A stretch of 64,000 nucleotides of DNA from Cryobacterium luteum (GTDB lineage Bacteria > Actinomycetota > Actinomycetes > Actinomycetales > Microbacteriaceae): assembly GCF_900110125.1 (NCBI RefSeq), contig NZ_FOCN01000001.1:248001-312000 (forward strand), read 5' to 3'. A program made the position numbers and the translations under genes. The notes beneath the pieces are model-generated. The model was not told the DNA's origin. It saw only the letters and a program-made list of their open reading frames with translations, and ran no database searches. Below are positions 40,878 through 49,878 of the stretch, piece after piece. Numbering within the stretch: position 1 is the first letter of the stretch; each line of letters starts with the position of its first letter.

Positions 40878-42362
40878 ATGTCAAACTGGCAATGGTCGCA
40901 GGTCAATCGGGGGTTCCAGGTGTTGTCTCGAAGTGGAACCGAGTATTTTTTTCCGCGCCCGGTCTCCCTTTTGGTGCGGGTTCGGGATGGCGTGGATTCG
41001 CTCGCCCACAAGTCGCCATCGCGGTTCGCGATCCTGGTGTTCTCAGCGCTCATCATGGTATTCACCGTGTTGTTCTCCCTGCCAATCGCCTCGGCGGATC
41101 GTGCGATCACGCCGCTGCACGATGCCGTGTTCACCGCCGTCTCGGTCATCTGTGTCACCGGCCTGGCCACGGTTGACATGGCCACCCACTGGTCGCCGTT
41201 CGGCAACATTCTGGTATTCGTCGGCGTCAATATCGGCGGCATCGGCGTGCTCACCCTCGCGTCGCTGATGGGACTCGTCATCTCACGCCGACTCGGGTTG
41301 CGCGCCAAACTTATGGCGGCGAGCGACTCCAATCCCTCGCGCATTCACGCCGGGCCGGTCAATGAGGGCCAGACCGTTCGGCTTGGCGAGGTCGGCAGCC
41401 TGTTGCTCACCGTCGCGATCAGCGCCATCGTCATCGAGATCGCGGTCGCAGGGCTGCTCTTTCCTCGTATGCTGCAGGCCGGCGTGCCTCTCGGTGAAGC
41501 CTTCTGGCACAGCTTCTACTACGCCGCAATGGCCTTCACCAATACCGGGTTCAACCCGAACATCGGTGGCCTCGCACCGTTCGCGGACGACTACTGGTTT
41601 CTCGGCGCTCTCATGATCGGCGTGTTTCTCGGCAGCCTCGGCTTTCCGGTGATCTACGCCTTCGCGCGTGGCTGGCGCCGCCCGCGTCGGTGGTCGGTGC
41701 ACGTGAAACTCACCCTCGTGACGACGGTGGCCCTGATGGTCTTCGGCATGGTCTTGTACATCGTCCTCGAGTTCGATAATCCGAACACGTTCGGGTCGCT
41801 CAATGCCGGCGATACCATCTTTCAATCGTTATTCATGTCGGTGATGACCCGGTCGGGCGGCTTCGCCACGATCGAGATCAGCGATCTGAACGGATCGAGT
41901 TTGCTGCTCAGCGACATGCTCATGTTCATCGGAGGAGGGTCAGCGTCGACCGCGGGCGGTATCAAGGTCACAACCCTGGCCATCCTCTTTCTCGCCGCCT
42001 TCGCTGAAGCCCGCGGCAAGCAGGAGATGGAGGCCTTCGGTCGCCGCATTCCCAGCGATATTCTGCGCCTGTCGGTCAGCGTCGTACTGTGGGGGGCCAC
42101 CACCGTGGCCGTTGCGAGCATCCTCATTCTGCACATCTCGAAACAACCGTTCGACCTGGTGCTGTTCGACGTGATCAGCGCGTTCGCGACCTGTGGGTTG
42201 TCGACCGGGCTTACCGGCGATCTACCGCCGGAAGGTGTCTATGTCATGGCGGCGACCATGTTCATGGGCCGCGTTGGTACAGTGACTCTCGCGGCAGCAC
42301 TGGCCGCGAGTCATAGCAGGCAATTGTTCAAACGCCCGGAAGAGAGACCCATCGTTGGTTGA
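40878..42362 (+). CDS. Potassium uptake protein, TrkH/KtrB family
   Basis: The 494-residue membrane protein has four M1-P-M2 repeats of the K+-transporter family, with filter-like segments SVICVTGLATVD, AMAFTNTGFNPN, SVMTRSGGFATIE and SAFATCGLSTGL. It forms the ion path, gated by the TrkA-type protein encoded downstream. The stop overlaps that gene by 8 bp. Confidence 0.94.
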   Translation: MSNWQWSQVNRGFQVLSRSGTEYFFPRPVSLLVRVRDGVDSLAHKSPSRFAILVFSALIMVFTVLFSLPIASADRAITPLHDAVFTAVSVICVTGLATVDMATHWSPFGNILVFVGVNIGGIGVLTLASLMGLVISRRLGLRAKLMAASDSNPSRIHAGPVNEGQTVRLGEVGSLLLTVAISAIVIEIAVAGLLFPRMLQAGVPLGEAFWHSFYYAAMAFTNTGFNPNIGGLAPFADDYWFLGALMIGVFLGSLGFPVIYAFARGWRRPRRWSVHVKLTLVTTVALMVFGMVLYIVLEFDNPNTFGSLNAGDTIFQSLFMSVMTRSGGFATIEISDLNGSSLLLSDMLMFIGGGSASTAGGIKVTTLAILFLAAFAEARGKQEMEAFGRRIPSDILRLSVSVVLWGATTVAVASILILHISKQPFDLVLFDVISAFATCGLSTGLTGDLPPEGVYVMAATMFMGRVGTVTLAAALAASHSRQLFKRPEERPIVG

Positions 42363-43026
42363 CCGCATCAAACACGACGCCCCCGTGCTCGTCATCGGAC
42401 TTGGACGCTTCGGCGCGGCCACCGCCGGTCAGCTCGACCGGCTGGGCCGCGAGGTACTCGTCGTCGACACCAGCGAGGCGCTCGTCTCGAAGTGGTCGGA
42501 GCGGGTGACCCACGCCGTTCAGGCGGATGCCCGCTCGCTCGAGGCTCTGCAACAGATCGGCGCTCAGGACTTCTCCATCGCCGTCTGCGCGACCGGTTCC
42601 TCGGTCGAAGCCAGCGTGCTGATCGTCGCCAATCTGGTGGACCTGAAGATTCAGCAGATCTGGGCCAAGGCGATCTCCAAGTCTCATGGCAAGATTCTCG
42701 AACGTATCGGCGCCAACCACGTCATCTACCCCGAGGCGGAAGCCGGCGAGCGCGTCGCCCACCTGGTGTCAGGCCGCATGCTCGACTTTATCGAGTTCGA
42801 CGATGACTTCGCCCTAGTGAAGATGTACCCACCCAAGGCGATTCGCGGACTCAACCTCGTCGATTCTGCGGTGCGCCGTAAGTACAACGTCACCGTCGTC
42901 GGCGTCAAGAGCCCCGGACAGCCGTTCACCTACGCGACCGCGGAGACCGTCGTTTCCAACCACGACCTCATCATCGTGTCGGGCGCCGAGGCCGATATCG
43001 AACGGTTCGCAGCTCTCGGTTCGTAA
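42355..43026 (+). CDS. Potassium uptake regulator, TrkA/KtrA family
   Basis: The 223-residue RCK protein has an N-terminal Rossmann fold (VIGLGRFGAATAGQLDRLG) with DTSEALV for the nucleotide, and a C-terminal TrkA_C domain (AIRGLNLVDSAVRRKYNVTVVGVK). The start is TTG inside the end of the transporter gene, indicating coupling. Confidence 0.94.
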   Translation: MVDRIKHDAPVLVIGLGRFGAATAGQLDRLGREVLVVDTSEALVSKWSERVTHAVQADARSLEALQQIGAQDFSIAVCATGSSVEASVLIVANLVDLKIQQIWAKAISKSHGKILERIGANHVIYPEAEAGERVAHLVSGRMLDFIEFDDDFALVKMYPPKAIRGLNLVDSAVRRKYNVTVVGVKSPGQPFTYATAETVVSNHDLIIVSGAEADIERFAALGS

Positions 43027-43030
43027 CGCT

Positions 43031-43046
43031 CCCCCCTATTCGGGGG
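43031..43046 (+). terminator. Short GC hairpin after the potassium uptake genes
   Basis: CCCCC and GGGGG arms around a TATT-containing loop lie 5 bp after the stop codon. No T run follows, so it is only a possible terminator. Confidence 0.35.
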
Positions 43047-43140
43047 ATTCGACCGGCTATTCTCCTACTACGGACATTTCTCAGGCAGTTCACCCGTGGC
43101 TGCGCGCTGACGAGGTGTGCGTGGACGGAAAGGCTCTCCC

Positions 43141-44517
43141 ATGTCACCCGACGTGCCCGCTCTCACCAATACGACGGCCGACATCGTCGCCGCAGTTCAG
43201 ACCGACACGACGGGCGAGGTGACCATTGACGGCTCCAGGCACCGCGTCACCGGCACCGATGAAGCCGGCGTTCGCGAGGAGATCATCGGCCTCGTGGTCG
43301 AAACCGCTCGCAATCGCGGGCAATCCGTTCTGTTGCAGGTCAGTGACGAGCAGGGCGAATGGCCGCTGACCGTGCACCCCAACGGACGAGTCGAGTCGGC
43401 CGGTCCGGTCGTGCTCCCGAGCCGGCCGACGGCGGGCGTCCTTCCACCCCCGGTTGTGCCGCCGACCCACGCACCGACACCGGCGGCCACGTTGGTGCAG
43501 CCTCCCGTCGCTGCGCCGACAAGTGCCCTGTTCGAATCGTTGCTCACTCCCCCAGCGGATGCTGCGCCCACGTTCGCCGCTCCTGTCGCGCCCAACCTGG
43601 CCGACTTTCTCAGCTCGCGGCCACCGGCACCCGCCGGACCCGCCGAGCAGGGCTGGCAGGGCGTGCTCCGACGCCTCAGCGGCGGGCTGGTCTCACCAAC
43701 GCCGAGTTCCGCTGAACGCGCACAGCGCACCGCCATCGCGGCCGTGCAGCGCAGCCTGAACGGCCCACGCACGATCGTGGTGCTCAATCCCAAGGGTGGA
43801 GCGCACAAGACGACGGCGACTCTGCTCATCGCGGCCACGTTCGGCATCTACCGCGGCGGATACACCCTCGCCTGGGACAACAACGAGACCATGGGCACCC
43901 TGGGTGTGCGCGCCCAGGCCGCCCGGCACACCAATACGGCCGTGGACCTGCTGCGCGACCTCGACCGATTCGGCGATGCCCGTTCCCGGGTGGGCGACCT
44001 CGACAACTATGTGCGTTCGCAGGGCGATGCCCAGTTCGACGCGCTCGCCTCCGACCTCGATCCGGCGGGTGCCGCGAGCATCGACGACGACGCTTTTCGC
44101 AAACTCCACACGACGCTGAGCCGCTTCTACCGGGTGCTCGTCATCGACACCGGCAACAACATGCGGGCCAGCAATTGGGAAGCGGCCGTCGATACCGCCG
44201 ACCAGCTGGTGATCGTGTCGACCATCCGCGAAGACACCGGCTACGGTGCGGCATCACTGATCGACGGTCTGCGGCAAAAGGGTCACGCCGCCAAGGTCGC
44301 CCAAGCGGTGACCGTGCTCGCGTCGCCGTCGAAAACCGCCGACGAACAGCTCTCCAAGCGTCTGCACGACCACTTTCGCCAGCTCACCCGCACGGTCGTC
44401 GACGTTCCCTACGACGCTTCACTGGTCGGTGGCGGCCCGCTCAATATCGACGCCTTGGCGCCGCGCACCCGCGCCGCGTGGCTGCAGGCGACGGCCGCTA
44501 CCGCCGAAGGGCTGTAG
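43141..44517 (+). CDS. MinD/ParA-type ATPase with Pro-rich N-terminal half
   Basis: The 458-residue protein starts at ATG 43141 (GGAAAGG 8 nt upstream). Residues 1-85 form a small alpha/beta domain, 90-190 are Ala/Pro-rich and low in structure, and 215-458 form a MinD/ParA-type ATPase. The deviant Walker A is LNPKGGAHKTTAT, with His in place of the usual Gly before the Lys. VLVIDTGNNMRASNWEAAVDTAD is the switch region. Similar proteins occur with actinobacterial secretion or septum loci. The partner is unknown. Confidence 0.85.
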   Translation: MSPDVPALTNTTADIVAAVQTDTTGEVTIDGSRHRVTGTDEAGVREEIIGLVVETARNRGQSVLLQVSDEQGEWPLTVHPNGRVESAGPVVLPSRPTAGVLPPPVVPPTHAPTPAATLVQPPVAAPTSALFESLLTPPADAAPTFAAPVAPNLADFLSSRPPAPAGPAEQGWQGVLRRLSGGLVSPTPSSAERAQRTAIAAVQRSLNGPRTIVVLNPKGGAHKTTATLLIAATFGIYRGGYTLAWDNNETMGTLGVRAQAARHTNTAVDLLRDLDRFGDARSRVGDLDNYVRSQGDAQFDALASDLDPAGAASIDDDAFRKLHTTLSRFYRVLVIDTGNNMRASNWEAAVDTADQLVIVSTIREDTGYGAASLIDGLRQKGHAAKVAQAVTVLASPSKTADEQLSKRLHDHFRQLTRTVVDVPYDASLVGGGPLNIDALAPRTRAAWLQATAATAEGL

Positions 44518-44541
44518 CGCGCGCAGCGTTCTGGGCCCGTT

Positions 44542-45390
44542 CTAGGAGGCGGCGAGTTCCCTGGCGCGCGCGAGGGCGGCATCCGTTGCGGTGTCGAACA
44601 GCTCCTTCAGACCGCCCTTTTCCAGTTCCCCCACGGCCCGCTCTGTCGTGCCGGCCGGGCTGGTGACCTGACGGCGCAGTTCGCTCGGCGACTTGTCGGA
44701 CACAGCCAGGAGCGCGCTCGCGCCGAGGAAGGTGCCGTTGACCATGACCGCGGCCTCTTCGGGGGTGAAGCCCTTACTGATAGCCGTTTCGGTGAGCTGT
44801 TCGATGAGGTAGAACACGTAGGCCGGGCCGGAGCCGGAGATGGTACTGAGGGCGTCGAGCTTGCTCTCCGGAACGACCAGTACGTCGCCGACGGTGGCGA
44901 ACAGGGCGCTAGCGAGCGTGAGGTCCGCCTCGCTCGACCGGGTGCCGGCGCTGATGCCGGTGACGGCCATGCCCACGATGGCCGGAGTGTTGGGCATGGT
45001 GCGAATGACGTGCACCGAGTCGGGCAGCAGGGACTCGAAGGTATCGATCGTAACTCCGGCCGCGACGCTCAACACGAGCGTACCGGGCGCGAGGGAGGCG
45101 CCGATTTCGGCGAGCAGATCAGCGACCATGTAGGGCTTGACCGCGATGATGACGATCTGGGCGCCATCGACGGCTTTGACGTTGGCGAAGGCGTCGACCT
45201 CGGTGGCGTAGGCGGTGACGCCCTCGGTGCCGGCCAGCTCAGCGGCCTTCGCCGCGGTGCGATTGGTGACACGAATGCCGCCGTTCACGGTCACGCCGGG
45301 CTTCTGCAGACCGGCCAGAATGGCGCGGGCCATGGAGCCGGCGCCGAGGAAGGCGATCGTGGGCAGAGTCACATTCTGGGGAGAAGTCAT
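44542..45390 (-). CDS. proC: Pyrroline-5-carboxylate reductase
   Basis: The 282-residue enzyme has the NADPH fold FLGAGSMARAILAGL, VIIAVKPYMV, and the C-terminal dimer domain with SGSGPAYVFYLIEQLTETAISKGF and TSPAGTTERAVGELEKGGL. It reduces P5C to proline. It is monocistronic and leaderless. Confidence 0.95.
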   Translation of the reverse strand: MTSPQNVTLPTIAFLGAGSMARAILAGLQKPGVTVNGGIRVTNRTAAKAAELAGTEGVTAYATEVDAFANVKAVDGAQIVIIAVKPYMVADLLAEIGASLAPGTLVLSVAAGVTIDTFESLLPDSVHVIRTMPNTPAIVGMAVTGISAGTRSSEADLTLASALFATVGDVLVVPESKLDALSTISGSGPAYVFYLIEQLTETAISKGFTPEEAAVMVNGTFLGASALLAVSDKSPSELRRQVTSPAGTTERAVGELEKGGLKELFDTATDAALARARELAAS

Positions 45391-45396
45391 TAGACC

Positions 45397-45402
45397 AGTC
45401 TA
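45397..45402 (-). promoter_or_regulatory. -10 box TAGACT, leaderless promoter of proC
   Basis: TAGACT on the minus strand is followed by 6 nt (GGTCTA) and then the proC ATG. Confidence 0.6.
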
Positions 45403-45470
45403 CTTTTCTGCGCCGCGGGTGCCCGAAACGGTGCGCCGGAGGCGTGCGTCGGTGATCCTGCGTGCAGTTC

Positions 45471-45476
45471 TAAGAT
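45471..45476 (+). promoter_or_regulatory. -10 box TAAGAT, leaderless promoter of the cation efflux gene
   Basis: TAAGAT is followed by 6 nt (GATTTT) and then ATG 45483. It is divergent from proC. Confidence 0.6.
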
Positions 45477-45482
45477 GATTTT

Positions 45483-46445
45483 ATGAGCGCATCGGGTGGG
45501 AACAAGGCAATCGTCGCGGCATTCACGGCCAATCTGGGCATCGCCGTCACCAAGTTCGTAGCCTGGGCCTTTTCCGGTTCCTCCTCCATGCTCGCCGAGG
45601 GGGTGCACTCGGTAGCGGATGCCGGCAATCAGCTGCTCCTGCTGCTGGGCGGTCGCAAGTCAAAGAAGCGGGCCGACCTGGAGCATCCGTTCGGCTATGG
45701 GCGGGAACGTTACGTCTACGCCTTCGTGGTGTCGATCATCTTGTTCTCGATCGGCGGTGTCTTCTCGCTCTATGAGGGCTTCGATAAGCTGCAGCACCCG
45801 CATCCGTTAGAGAATGCCTGGCTGCCGATTCTGGTGCTCGCTATCGCCATGGTGCTCGAAAGCTTCTCTCTGCGCACCGCGATCAAGGAATCGAATCATG
45901 TGCGCGGTAACGAGTCCTGGGTGCAGTTCATCCGCCACGCCAAGGCGCCCGAGTTGCCGGTCGTGCTGCTCGAAGACGTCGCGGCCCTCACCGGCCTCGC
46001 CTTCGCTTTCGTGGGTGTCGGCCTGACCGTCATCACCGGTGAGCCGATCTGGGACGCCATCGGAACGCTCTTCATTGGCGCACTGCTCGTGCTCGTCGCG
46101 ATCATTCTCGGCATCGAGACCAAGAGTCTGCTGGTGGGCGAGGGGGCCAGCAAGAAGGACCTCGACGCGATCAAAGCGGCTATTCTCGACGGCCCGGAGA
46201 CCAAACGCATCATTCATCTCAAGACGCTCTACCTGGGCCCGGATGAAATTCTGGTCGGCGCCAAGCTCGCCTTCGACGGCGAGCACCGCTTTGCCGACAT
46301 CGCCGCCGACATCGATGCCGTCGAAAGCCGCATTCGCACCGCGGTGCCGCTCGCGCGCACGATCTATCTCGAGCCCGATATCTTCTTCGACCCGAACCTG
46401 GCCAATCCGCCGACCGACACCTTCGTGATCAAAGGACTCGAATAG
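45483..46445 (+). CDS. Cation diffusion facilitator transporter
   Basis: The 320-residue CDF protein has SSSMLAEGVHSVADAGNQLLLL in helix 2, where Asp/His bind metal, and EDVAALTGLAFAFVGVGLTV in helix 5. The basic loop KSKKRADLEHPFGYGRERYVYAFV and a cytosolic C-terminal domain are present. It exports Zn2+, Co2+, Fe2+ or Mn2+; selectivity cannot be read. Its stop is 3 bp from the convergent tadA stop. Confidence 0.94.
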   Translation: MSASGGNKAIVAAFTANLGIAVTKFVAWAFSGSSSMLAEGVHSVADAGNQLLLLLGGRKSKKRADLEHPFGYGRERYVYAFVVSIILFSIGGVFSLYEGFDKLQHPHPLENAWLPILVLAIAMVLESFSLRTAIKESNHVRGNESWVQFIRHAKAPELPVVLLEDVAALTGLAFAFVGVGLTVITGEPIWDAIGTLFIGALLVLVAIILGIETKSLLVGEGASKKDLDAIKAAILDGPETKRIIHLKTLYLGPDEILVGAKLAFDGEHRFADIAADIDAVESRIRTAVPLARTIYLEPDIFFDPNLANPPTDTFVIKGLE

Positions 46446-46448
46446 GAG

Positions 46449-46916
46449 TCAGCGCCGCGCGGGATCCTCGAAGAACGCGCGCAGGATCGCCCCGCACTCG
46501 GTCTCGTTGACCCCGGCGAACACCTCGACGCGGTGGTTGAGTCGACGGTCTCGCAGCACGTCGTAAACGCTTCCGGCCGCTCCGGCTTTCTCATCCCAGG
46601 CGCCGAACACGACGGTGGGCAGCCGTGCGGCGAGAATGGCACCGGCGCACATGACGCAGGGCTCGAGCGTCACGATCAGGGTGGCGCCGGTCAGGTGCCA
46701 GTCGCCGGTGTGTGCAGCGGCCTGCCGAATGGCGACGACCTCGGCGTGCAGGGTGGGGTCCTGATGCAGTTCCCGCTCGTTCCGGCCTCGGCCGATCACC
46801 GTGCCCGCAGCATCGACGATGACGGCGCCGACGGGAACGTCGTCGGAGATCAAGGCCGCGCGCGCCTCGGCCAGGGCGAGCAGCATCCACTCGGTGTGCT
46901 GATCTCGAGCGCGCAT
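46449..46916 (-). CDS. tadA: tRNA-specific adenosine deaminase
   Basis: The 155-residue cytidine-deaminase-fold enzyme has [11 protein letters not shown] (Zn His and catalytic Glu) and PCVMCAGAI (Zn Cys pair). It deaminates A34 of tRNA-Arg(ACG), the tRNA into which the prophage of this window is integrated. It is divergent from upp. Confidence 0.93.
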   Translation of the reverse strand: MRARDQHTEWMLLALAEARAALISDDVPVGAVIVDAAGTVIGRGRNERELHQDPTLHAEVVAIRQAAAHTGDWHLTGATLIVTLEPCVMCAGAILAARLPTVVFGAWDEKAGAAGSVYDVLRDRRLNHRVEVFAGVNETECGAILRAFFEDPARR

Positions 46917-46947
46917 CTGTCACCTCAAACCGTAGGAGTGCCTCTAG

Positions 46948-46953
46948 TAGAAT
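46948..46953 (+). promoter_or_regulatory. -10 box TAGAAT, leaderless promoter of upp
   Basis: TAGAAT is followed by 7 nt and then the upp ATG. Confidence 0.6.
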
Positions 46954-46960
46954 TGAGCCT

Positions 46961-47593
46961 ATGCGAGTCCATGTTGCCGACCACCCGCTCATCACGCACA
47001 AGCTCACCGTGCTTCGCGATAAGGACACGCCGTCGCCGCTGTTCAGATCGCTCGTCGAAGAGCTCATGACGTTGCTCGCCTACGAGGGCACGCGCGGCGT
47101 GCGCGTCGAGGCGGTCACCGTACAGACGCCGGTGTCGGCCGCGCAGGGTGTGCGCATCAGCGACCCGAAGCCGCTCGTCGTACCGATTCTGCGCGCCGGC
47201 CTCGGCATGCTCGAGGGCATGGTCAAGCTGCTGCCGACCGCCGAGGTCGGATTTCTGGGCATGGCGCGCAACGAAGAGACGCTGCAGCCCACGACCTACG
47301 CCGAACGACTGCCCGATGATCTCTCAGATCGGCAGTGCTTCGTGCTCGACCCGATGCTTGCCACCGGCGGTTCGCTCATCGCCGCCATCAACTTTCTGTT
47401 CGACCGCGGCGCGGTCGACGTGACGGCCATCTGCATCCTGGCCGCGCCGGAAGGCCTCGCCGCCGTCGAGAAAGCCCTGGCCGGCCGAGAAGTGACCATT
47501 GTGCTGGGCGCCGTCGACGAGAAACTCAACGAGCAGGGCTACATCGTGCCCGGCCTCGGCGACGCCGGAGACCGCCTGTACGGGTTGGTCTGA
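46961..47593 (+). CDS. upp: Uracil phosphoribosyltransferase
   Basis: The 210-residue PRTase has [13 protein letters not shown], the PRPP loop [16 protein letters not shown], and the C-terminal uracil-site [12 protein letters not shown]. It salvages uracil to UMP. Confidence 0.96.
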   Translation: MRVHVADHPLITHKLTVLRDKDTPSPLFRSLVEELMTLLAYEGTRGVRVEAVTVQTPVSAAQGVRISDPKPLVVPILRAGLGMLEGMVKLLPTAEVGFLGMARNEETLQPTTYAERLPDDLSDRQCFVLDPMLATGGSLIAAINFLFDRGAVDVTAICILAAPEGLAAVEKALAGREVTIVLGAVDEKLNEQGYIVPGLGDAGDRLYGLV

Positions 47594-47798
47594 CGGCCGG
47601 ACCCACCAAGCCCGGCCGGGCGCACGCAGGTTCTGCGACCGGCGACACGCCAGGCCGGGTTCAGATCAATAATCTTTGACAACAGCCGAATTCAGTACGG
47701 AATATTTCACAAAAACGTGATTGTGCTTGGAATCGCCTAAATGGGCGTGGCCGCGCGAACGTGATGCGCGTCATCCGGAGACATACCGCGACATCGAA
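47594..47798. other. Intergenic stretch upstream of the small leader ORF
   Basis: Lower GC by eye, with no gene. It probably contains the upp 3' end and upstream promoter elements of the next unit. Confidence 0.4.
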
Positions 47799-47828
47799 TT
47801 GACACACAGCGTCACATTCCGCTTTACT
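47799..47828 (+). promoter_or_regulatory. Promoter TTGACA / TTTACT upstream of the small leader ORF
   Basis: TTGACA (47799-47804) and TTTACT (47823-47828) with 18 bp spacing. The ATG of the small ORF comes 7 nt later, so that ORF would be leaderless. Confidence 0.45.
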
Positions 47829-47835
47829 CGCAGTT

Positions 47836-47940
47836 ATGACAACCAGCGCACGCCCCCTGACCTCCCTCGAGGCCCCCGGGACTGCCGCCATGCTGATGGC
47901 CGGCACTCCCGCCATCCGCTGTTGCCGAATGTGCCGCTAA
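47836..47940 (+). CDS. Candidate 34-residue leader peptide ending in a Cys-rich cluster
   Basis: The ATG is placed where transcription from the upstream promoter should start. The frame begins MTTSARPLTSLEAPGTAAM and ends RCCRMCR before TAA. Cys/Arg clusters at the end of short actinobacterial leader peptides are known from sulfur-gene attenuation. Here the downstream gene is a winged-helix regulator. Two tandem hairpins follow (48000-48048). The attenuation role is inferred. Confidence 0.4.
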   Translation: MTTSARPLTSLEAPGTAAMLMAGTPAIRCCRMCR

Positions 47941-47999
47941 CCGAGACTTTTCTCCGCGTCCCTGCCTGACTTACCTCTGAACGGTCAGGCCGACGCCCC

Positions 48000-48048
48000 G
48001 AGTGCTTGTTTGAAGCACTCGACCTCCGGCCCTGCGGGCCATCCGGAG
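48000..48048 (+). promoter_or_regulatory. Tandem hairpins in the leader of the winged-helix gene
   Basis: Hairpin 1 has perfect 8-bp arms GAGTGCTT (48000-48007) and AAGCACTC (48013-48020). Hairpin 2 has CTCCGG (48024-48029) and CCGGAG (48043-48048) with inner GGCC pairing. Both lie between the small ORF and the regulator start. Confidence 0.5.
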
Positions 48049-48117
48049 CTTCTACGACGAACATCGCGCTTTCGCGCTCCCGTCGGGCTCCCTTCGATCA
48101 AACAGTCAAGGACCCCC

Positions 48118-48822
48118 ATGTCTCTCGCACACATCCACGCCACCCGCCCTACCCCGTTCAACCGCCCGGATCTCACCCTGGCTCCGCCGGTTGCCGCTCC
48201 CCGAATTCGCGCCGTACCGACCGGCACCGAGGCCCGCGGCTTCGTGCTCTACGTCGGCATCGACGAGGCCAAGGCGGCCGCAGCCGGTACAAGCCTGAAT
48301 CGCATCGTGGAGGCGCTCAAGGCCCTCGCCGCCGACCTCGCCCCCTCGGCCGAAACGTACGCCGCCGTCGCCCTGGCCCCCGAGGGCGCCGGCGGCCGTG
48401 ACGTGGACGTCGTGCGACTGGCCCTGCAGGACCCGGCCGCTCTGGCTGCGCACCGCACTGAGCCGGAGGAACCGGACCGCGCCCGCAGCGGCGTCGTCGT
48501 GGACATCTCCCGCAAGCGCGTCATTCTCGACAACGAGACGGCCGCGCTGACCTACAAGGAGTTCGAGCTGCTGCAGTACCTGGTGCTGCGTGAGGGCCGC
48601 ACGATCGACCGTGCCGAGATCATTGCCTCCCTGTGGAACTCCGCCGACGATGAAGACACCCCGAACGAACGCACCATCGACGTACACGTTCGTCGTCTGC
48701 GCTCCAAGCTCGGCCGCTACGAAGACATCGTGCGTACCGTGCGCGGCGTCGGCTACCGCTTCGACCGTCACGCCGACGTCGCGATTCGCCAGTCGACCAC
48801 GCCGAGCCCCGACCTGTTCTAA
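48118..48822 (+). CDS. Winged-helix (OmpR-type DNA-binding domain) regulator without receiver
   Basis: The 234-residue protein has an N-terminal ~120-residue domain of alpha/beta character (RGFVLYVGIDEAKAAAAGTSLNRIVEALKAL) that is not a phosphoreceiver. The C-terminal Trans_reg_C domain reads LTYKEFELLQYLVLREGRTIDRAEI and DVHVRRLRSKLGRYEDIVRTVRGVGYRFD. AAGGA lies 6 nt before the ATG. The long leader with a small ORF and hairpins suggests control after initiation. Confidence 0.88.
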   Translation: MSLAHIHATRPTPFNRPDLTLAPPVAAPRIRAVPTGTEARGFVLYVGIDEAKAAAAGTSLNRIVEALKALAADLAPSAETYAAVALAPEGAGGRDVDVVRLALQDPAALAAHRTEPEEPDRARSGVVVDISRKRVILDNETAALTYKEFELLQYLVLREGRTIDRAEIIASLWNSADDEDTPNERTIDVHVRRLRSKLGRYEDIVRTVRGVGYRFDRHADVAIRQSTTPSPDLF

Positions 48823-48849
48823 ACCATTCGTGCCGGTGTGACGCCGGTA

Positions 48850-48918
48850 GGTGCAGGGCCGCTTAACGTGATTGAGGGCCAGTCGCAGAGGCTACGACTG
48901 ACCCTCTTCCCTTGCACC
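48850..48918 (+). terminator. Nested long hairpin after the winged-helix gene
   Basis: The outer arms GGTGCAGGG (48850-48858) and CCCTTGCACC (48909-48918) enclose a 12-bp stem with one mismatch (48874-48885 with 48895-48906). It lies 28 bp after the stop codon. It is likely a terminator and unusually large for one. Confidence 0.5.
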
Positions 48919-49163
48919 AAGAGTGTCCTGCAATCACATTTCACGTCGTCCGCCACAGCAAACGGTTGACGCACCTAAAACATATAACGAATAGGTAACG
49001 GGCGCCACCTTTCGTTCAGAAAATCACCTGCGAGTTTCATGCCAAGCACCTGACCGTTTCCCACTCAAGCGGATGCAGCACCCACAGCACGTCCGGTGCC
49101 CGCCGGCCTCCCCAAGTCTCTATCCTTGGAGAACGACGTGGTGAACGAGGCGAGGAGCCGCAG
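48919..49163. other. Intergenic stretch upstream of the MarR gene
   Basis: Lower-GC DNA without a gene; it presumably contains the MarR promoter. No clear operator is seen. Confidence 0.4.
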
Positions 49164-49625
49164 GTGGTGGATCGAACGATCGCGGTGGGCGCGTGGGAAT
49201 CCCTGTTTCGGGCCCAGGTGGCCATCATGCGCAGTCTGGCAGCGAATTTTCCCTCCAAGGAAATCTCACTCAACGAATACGACGTGATGTTCAACCTGTC
49301 TCGGCAGCCGGACCGGCGCATCCGCTTGCGTGAACTCAACCAACACGTGCTGCTGACCCAACCGAGCGTGAGCCGCCTCGTGGACCGGCTCGTCTCGCGC
49401 GGATACCTGCACAAACACACCGACCCGACCGACGGGCGCGGTGCCATCGTCGAGCTCACGGATGCCGGGCTGGCCTTGTTTCGGCGGGTGGCCGTCGACC
49501 ACATGGGTTCAATCGCCGCGCGCATCGGCGAAACCCTCAGCGAGACCGAGCTGGAACAGCTGACAGCACTCTGTGACAAGCTGCGCGTTGATTGCCCAGG
49601 CGACGGTTCAGCGCCCCCCGAGTGA
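49164..49625 (+). CDS. MarR-family regulator
   Basis: The 153-residue winged-helix protein has EISLNEYDVMFNLSRQPDRRIRLRELNQHVLLTQPSVSRLVDRLVSRGYL and the wing DPTDGRGAIVELTDAG, and C-terminal dimer helices. GAGGAG precedes GTG 49164; the next GTG (49167) is possible. Confidence 0.9.
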   Translation: MVDRTIAVGAWESLFRAQVAIMRSLAANFPSKEISLNEYDVMFNLSRQPDRRIRLRELNQHVLLTQPSVSRLVDRLVSRGYLHKHTDPTDGRGAIVELTDAGLALFRRVAVDHMGSIAARIGETLSETELEQLTALCDKLRVDCPGDGSAPPE

Positions 49626-49700
49626 CCCCGGGGATGGGGCGATGGAACGAGGGCCCTACCCCTCGCCCCACCGAGGCAGTCCCTCGCAGGAATGCCTTCC

Positions 49701-49729
49701 TCACCGGGCGCCCGAACATTGCCCGGTGA
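49701..49729 (+). terminator. Hairpin downstream of the MarR gene
   Basis: Perfect 9-bp arms TCACCGGGC (49701-49709) and GCCCGGTGA (49721-49729) around an 11-nt loop, 75 bp after the stop codon. Confidence 0.5.
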
Positions 49730-49866
49730 GAAACTCAGGCACAAGCACGTATCGGATTGTGCAAATCAGAACGAATGCAAACTAGTGAATTTTACTCACA
49801 TCTGCCGATGTTAGCCCAGCTTGGGGGTGGAAAGCCTAATCTTGCGCAACCACACAGCATCCCGCC

Positions 49867-49872
49867 TACGCT
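49867..49872 (+). promoter_or_regulatory. -10 box TACGCT, leaderless promoter of the SDR gene
   Basis: TACGCT is followed by 6 nt (GAAGGT) and then ATG 49879. The GAAGG could also serve as a weak Shine-Dalgarno if transcription starts upstream. Confidence 0.5.
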
Positions 49873-49878
49873 GAAGGT

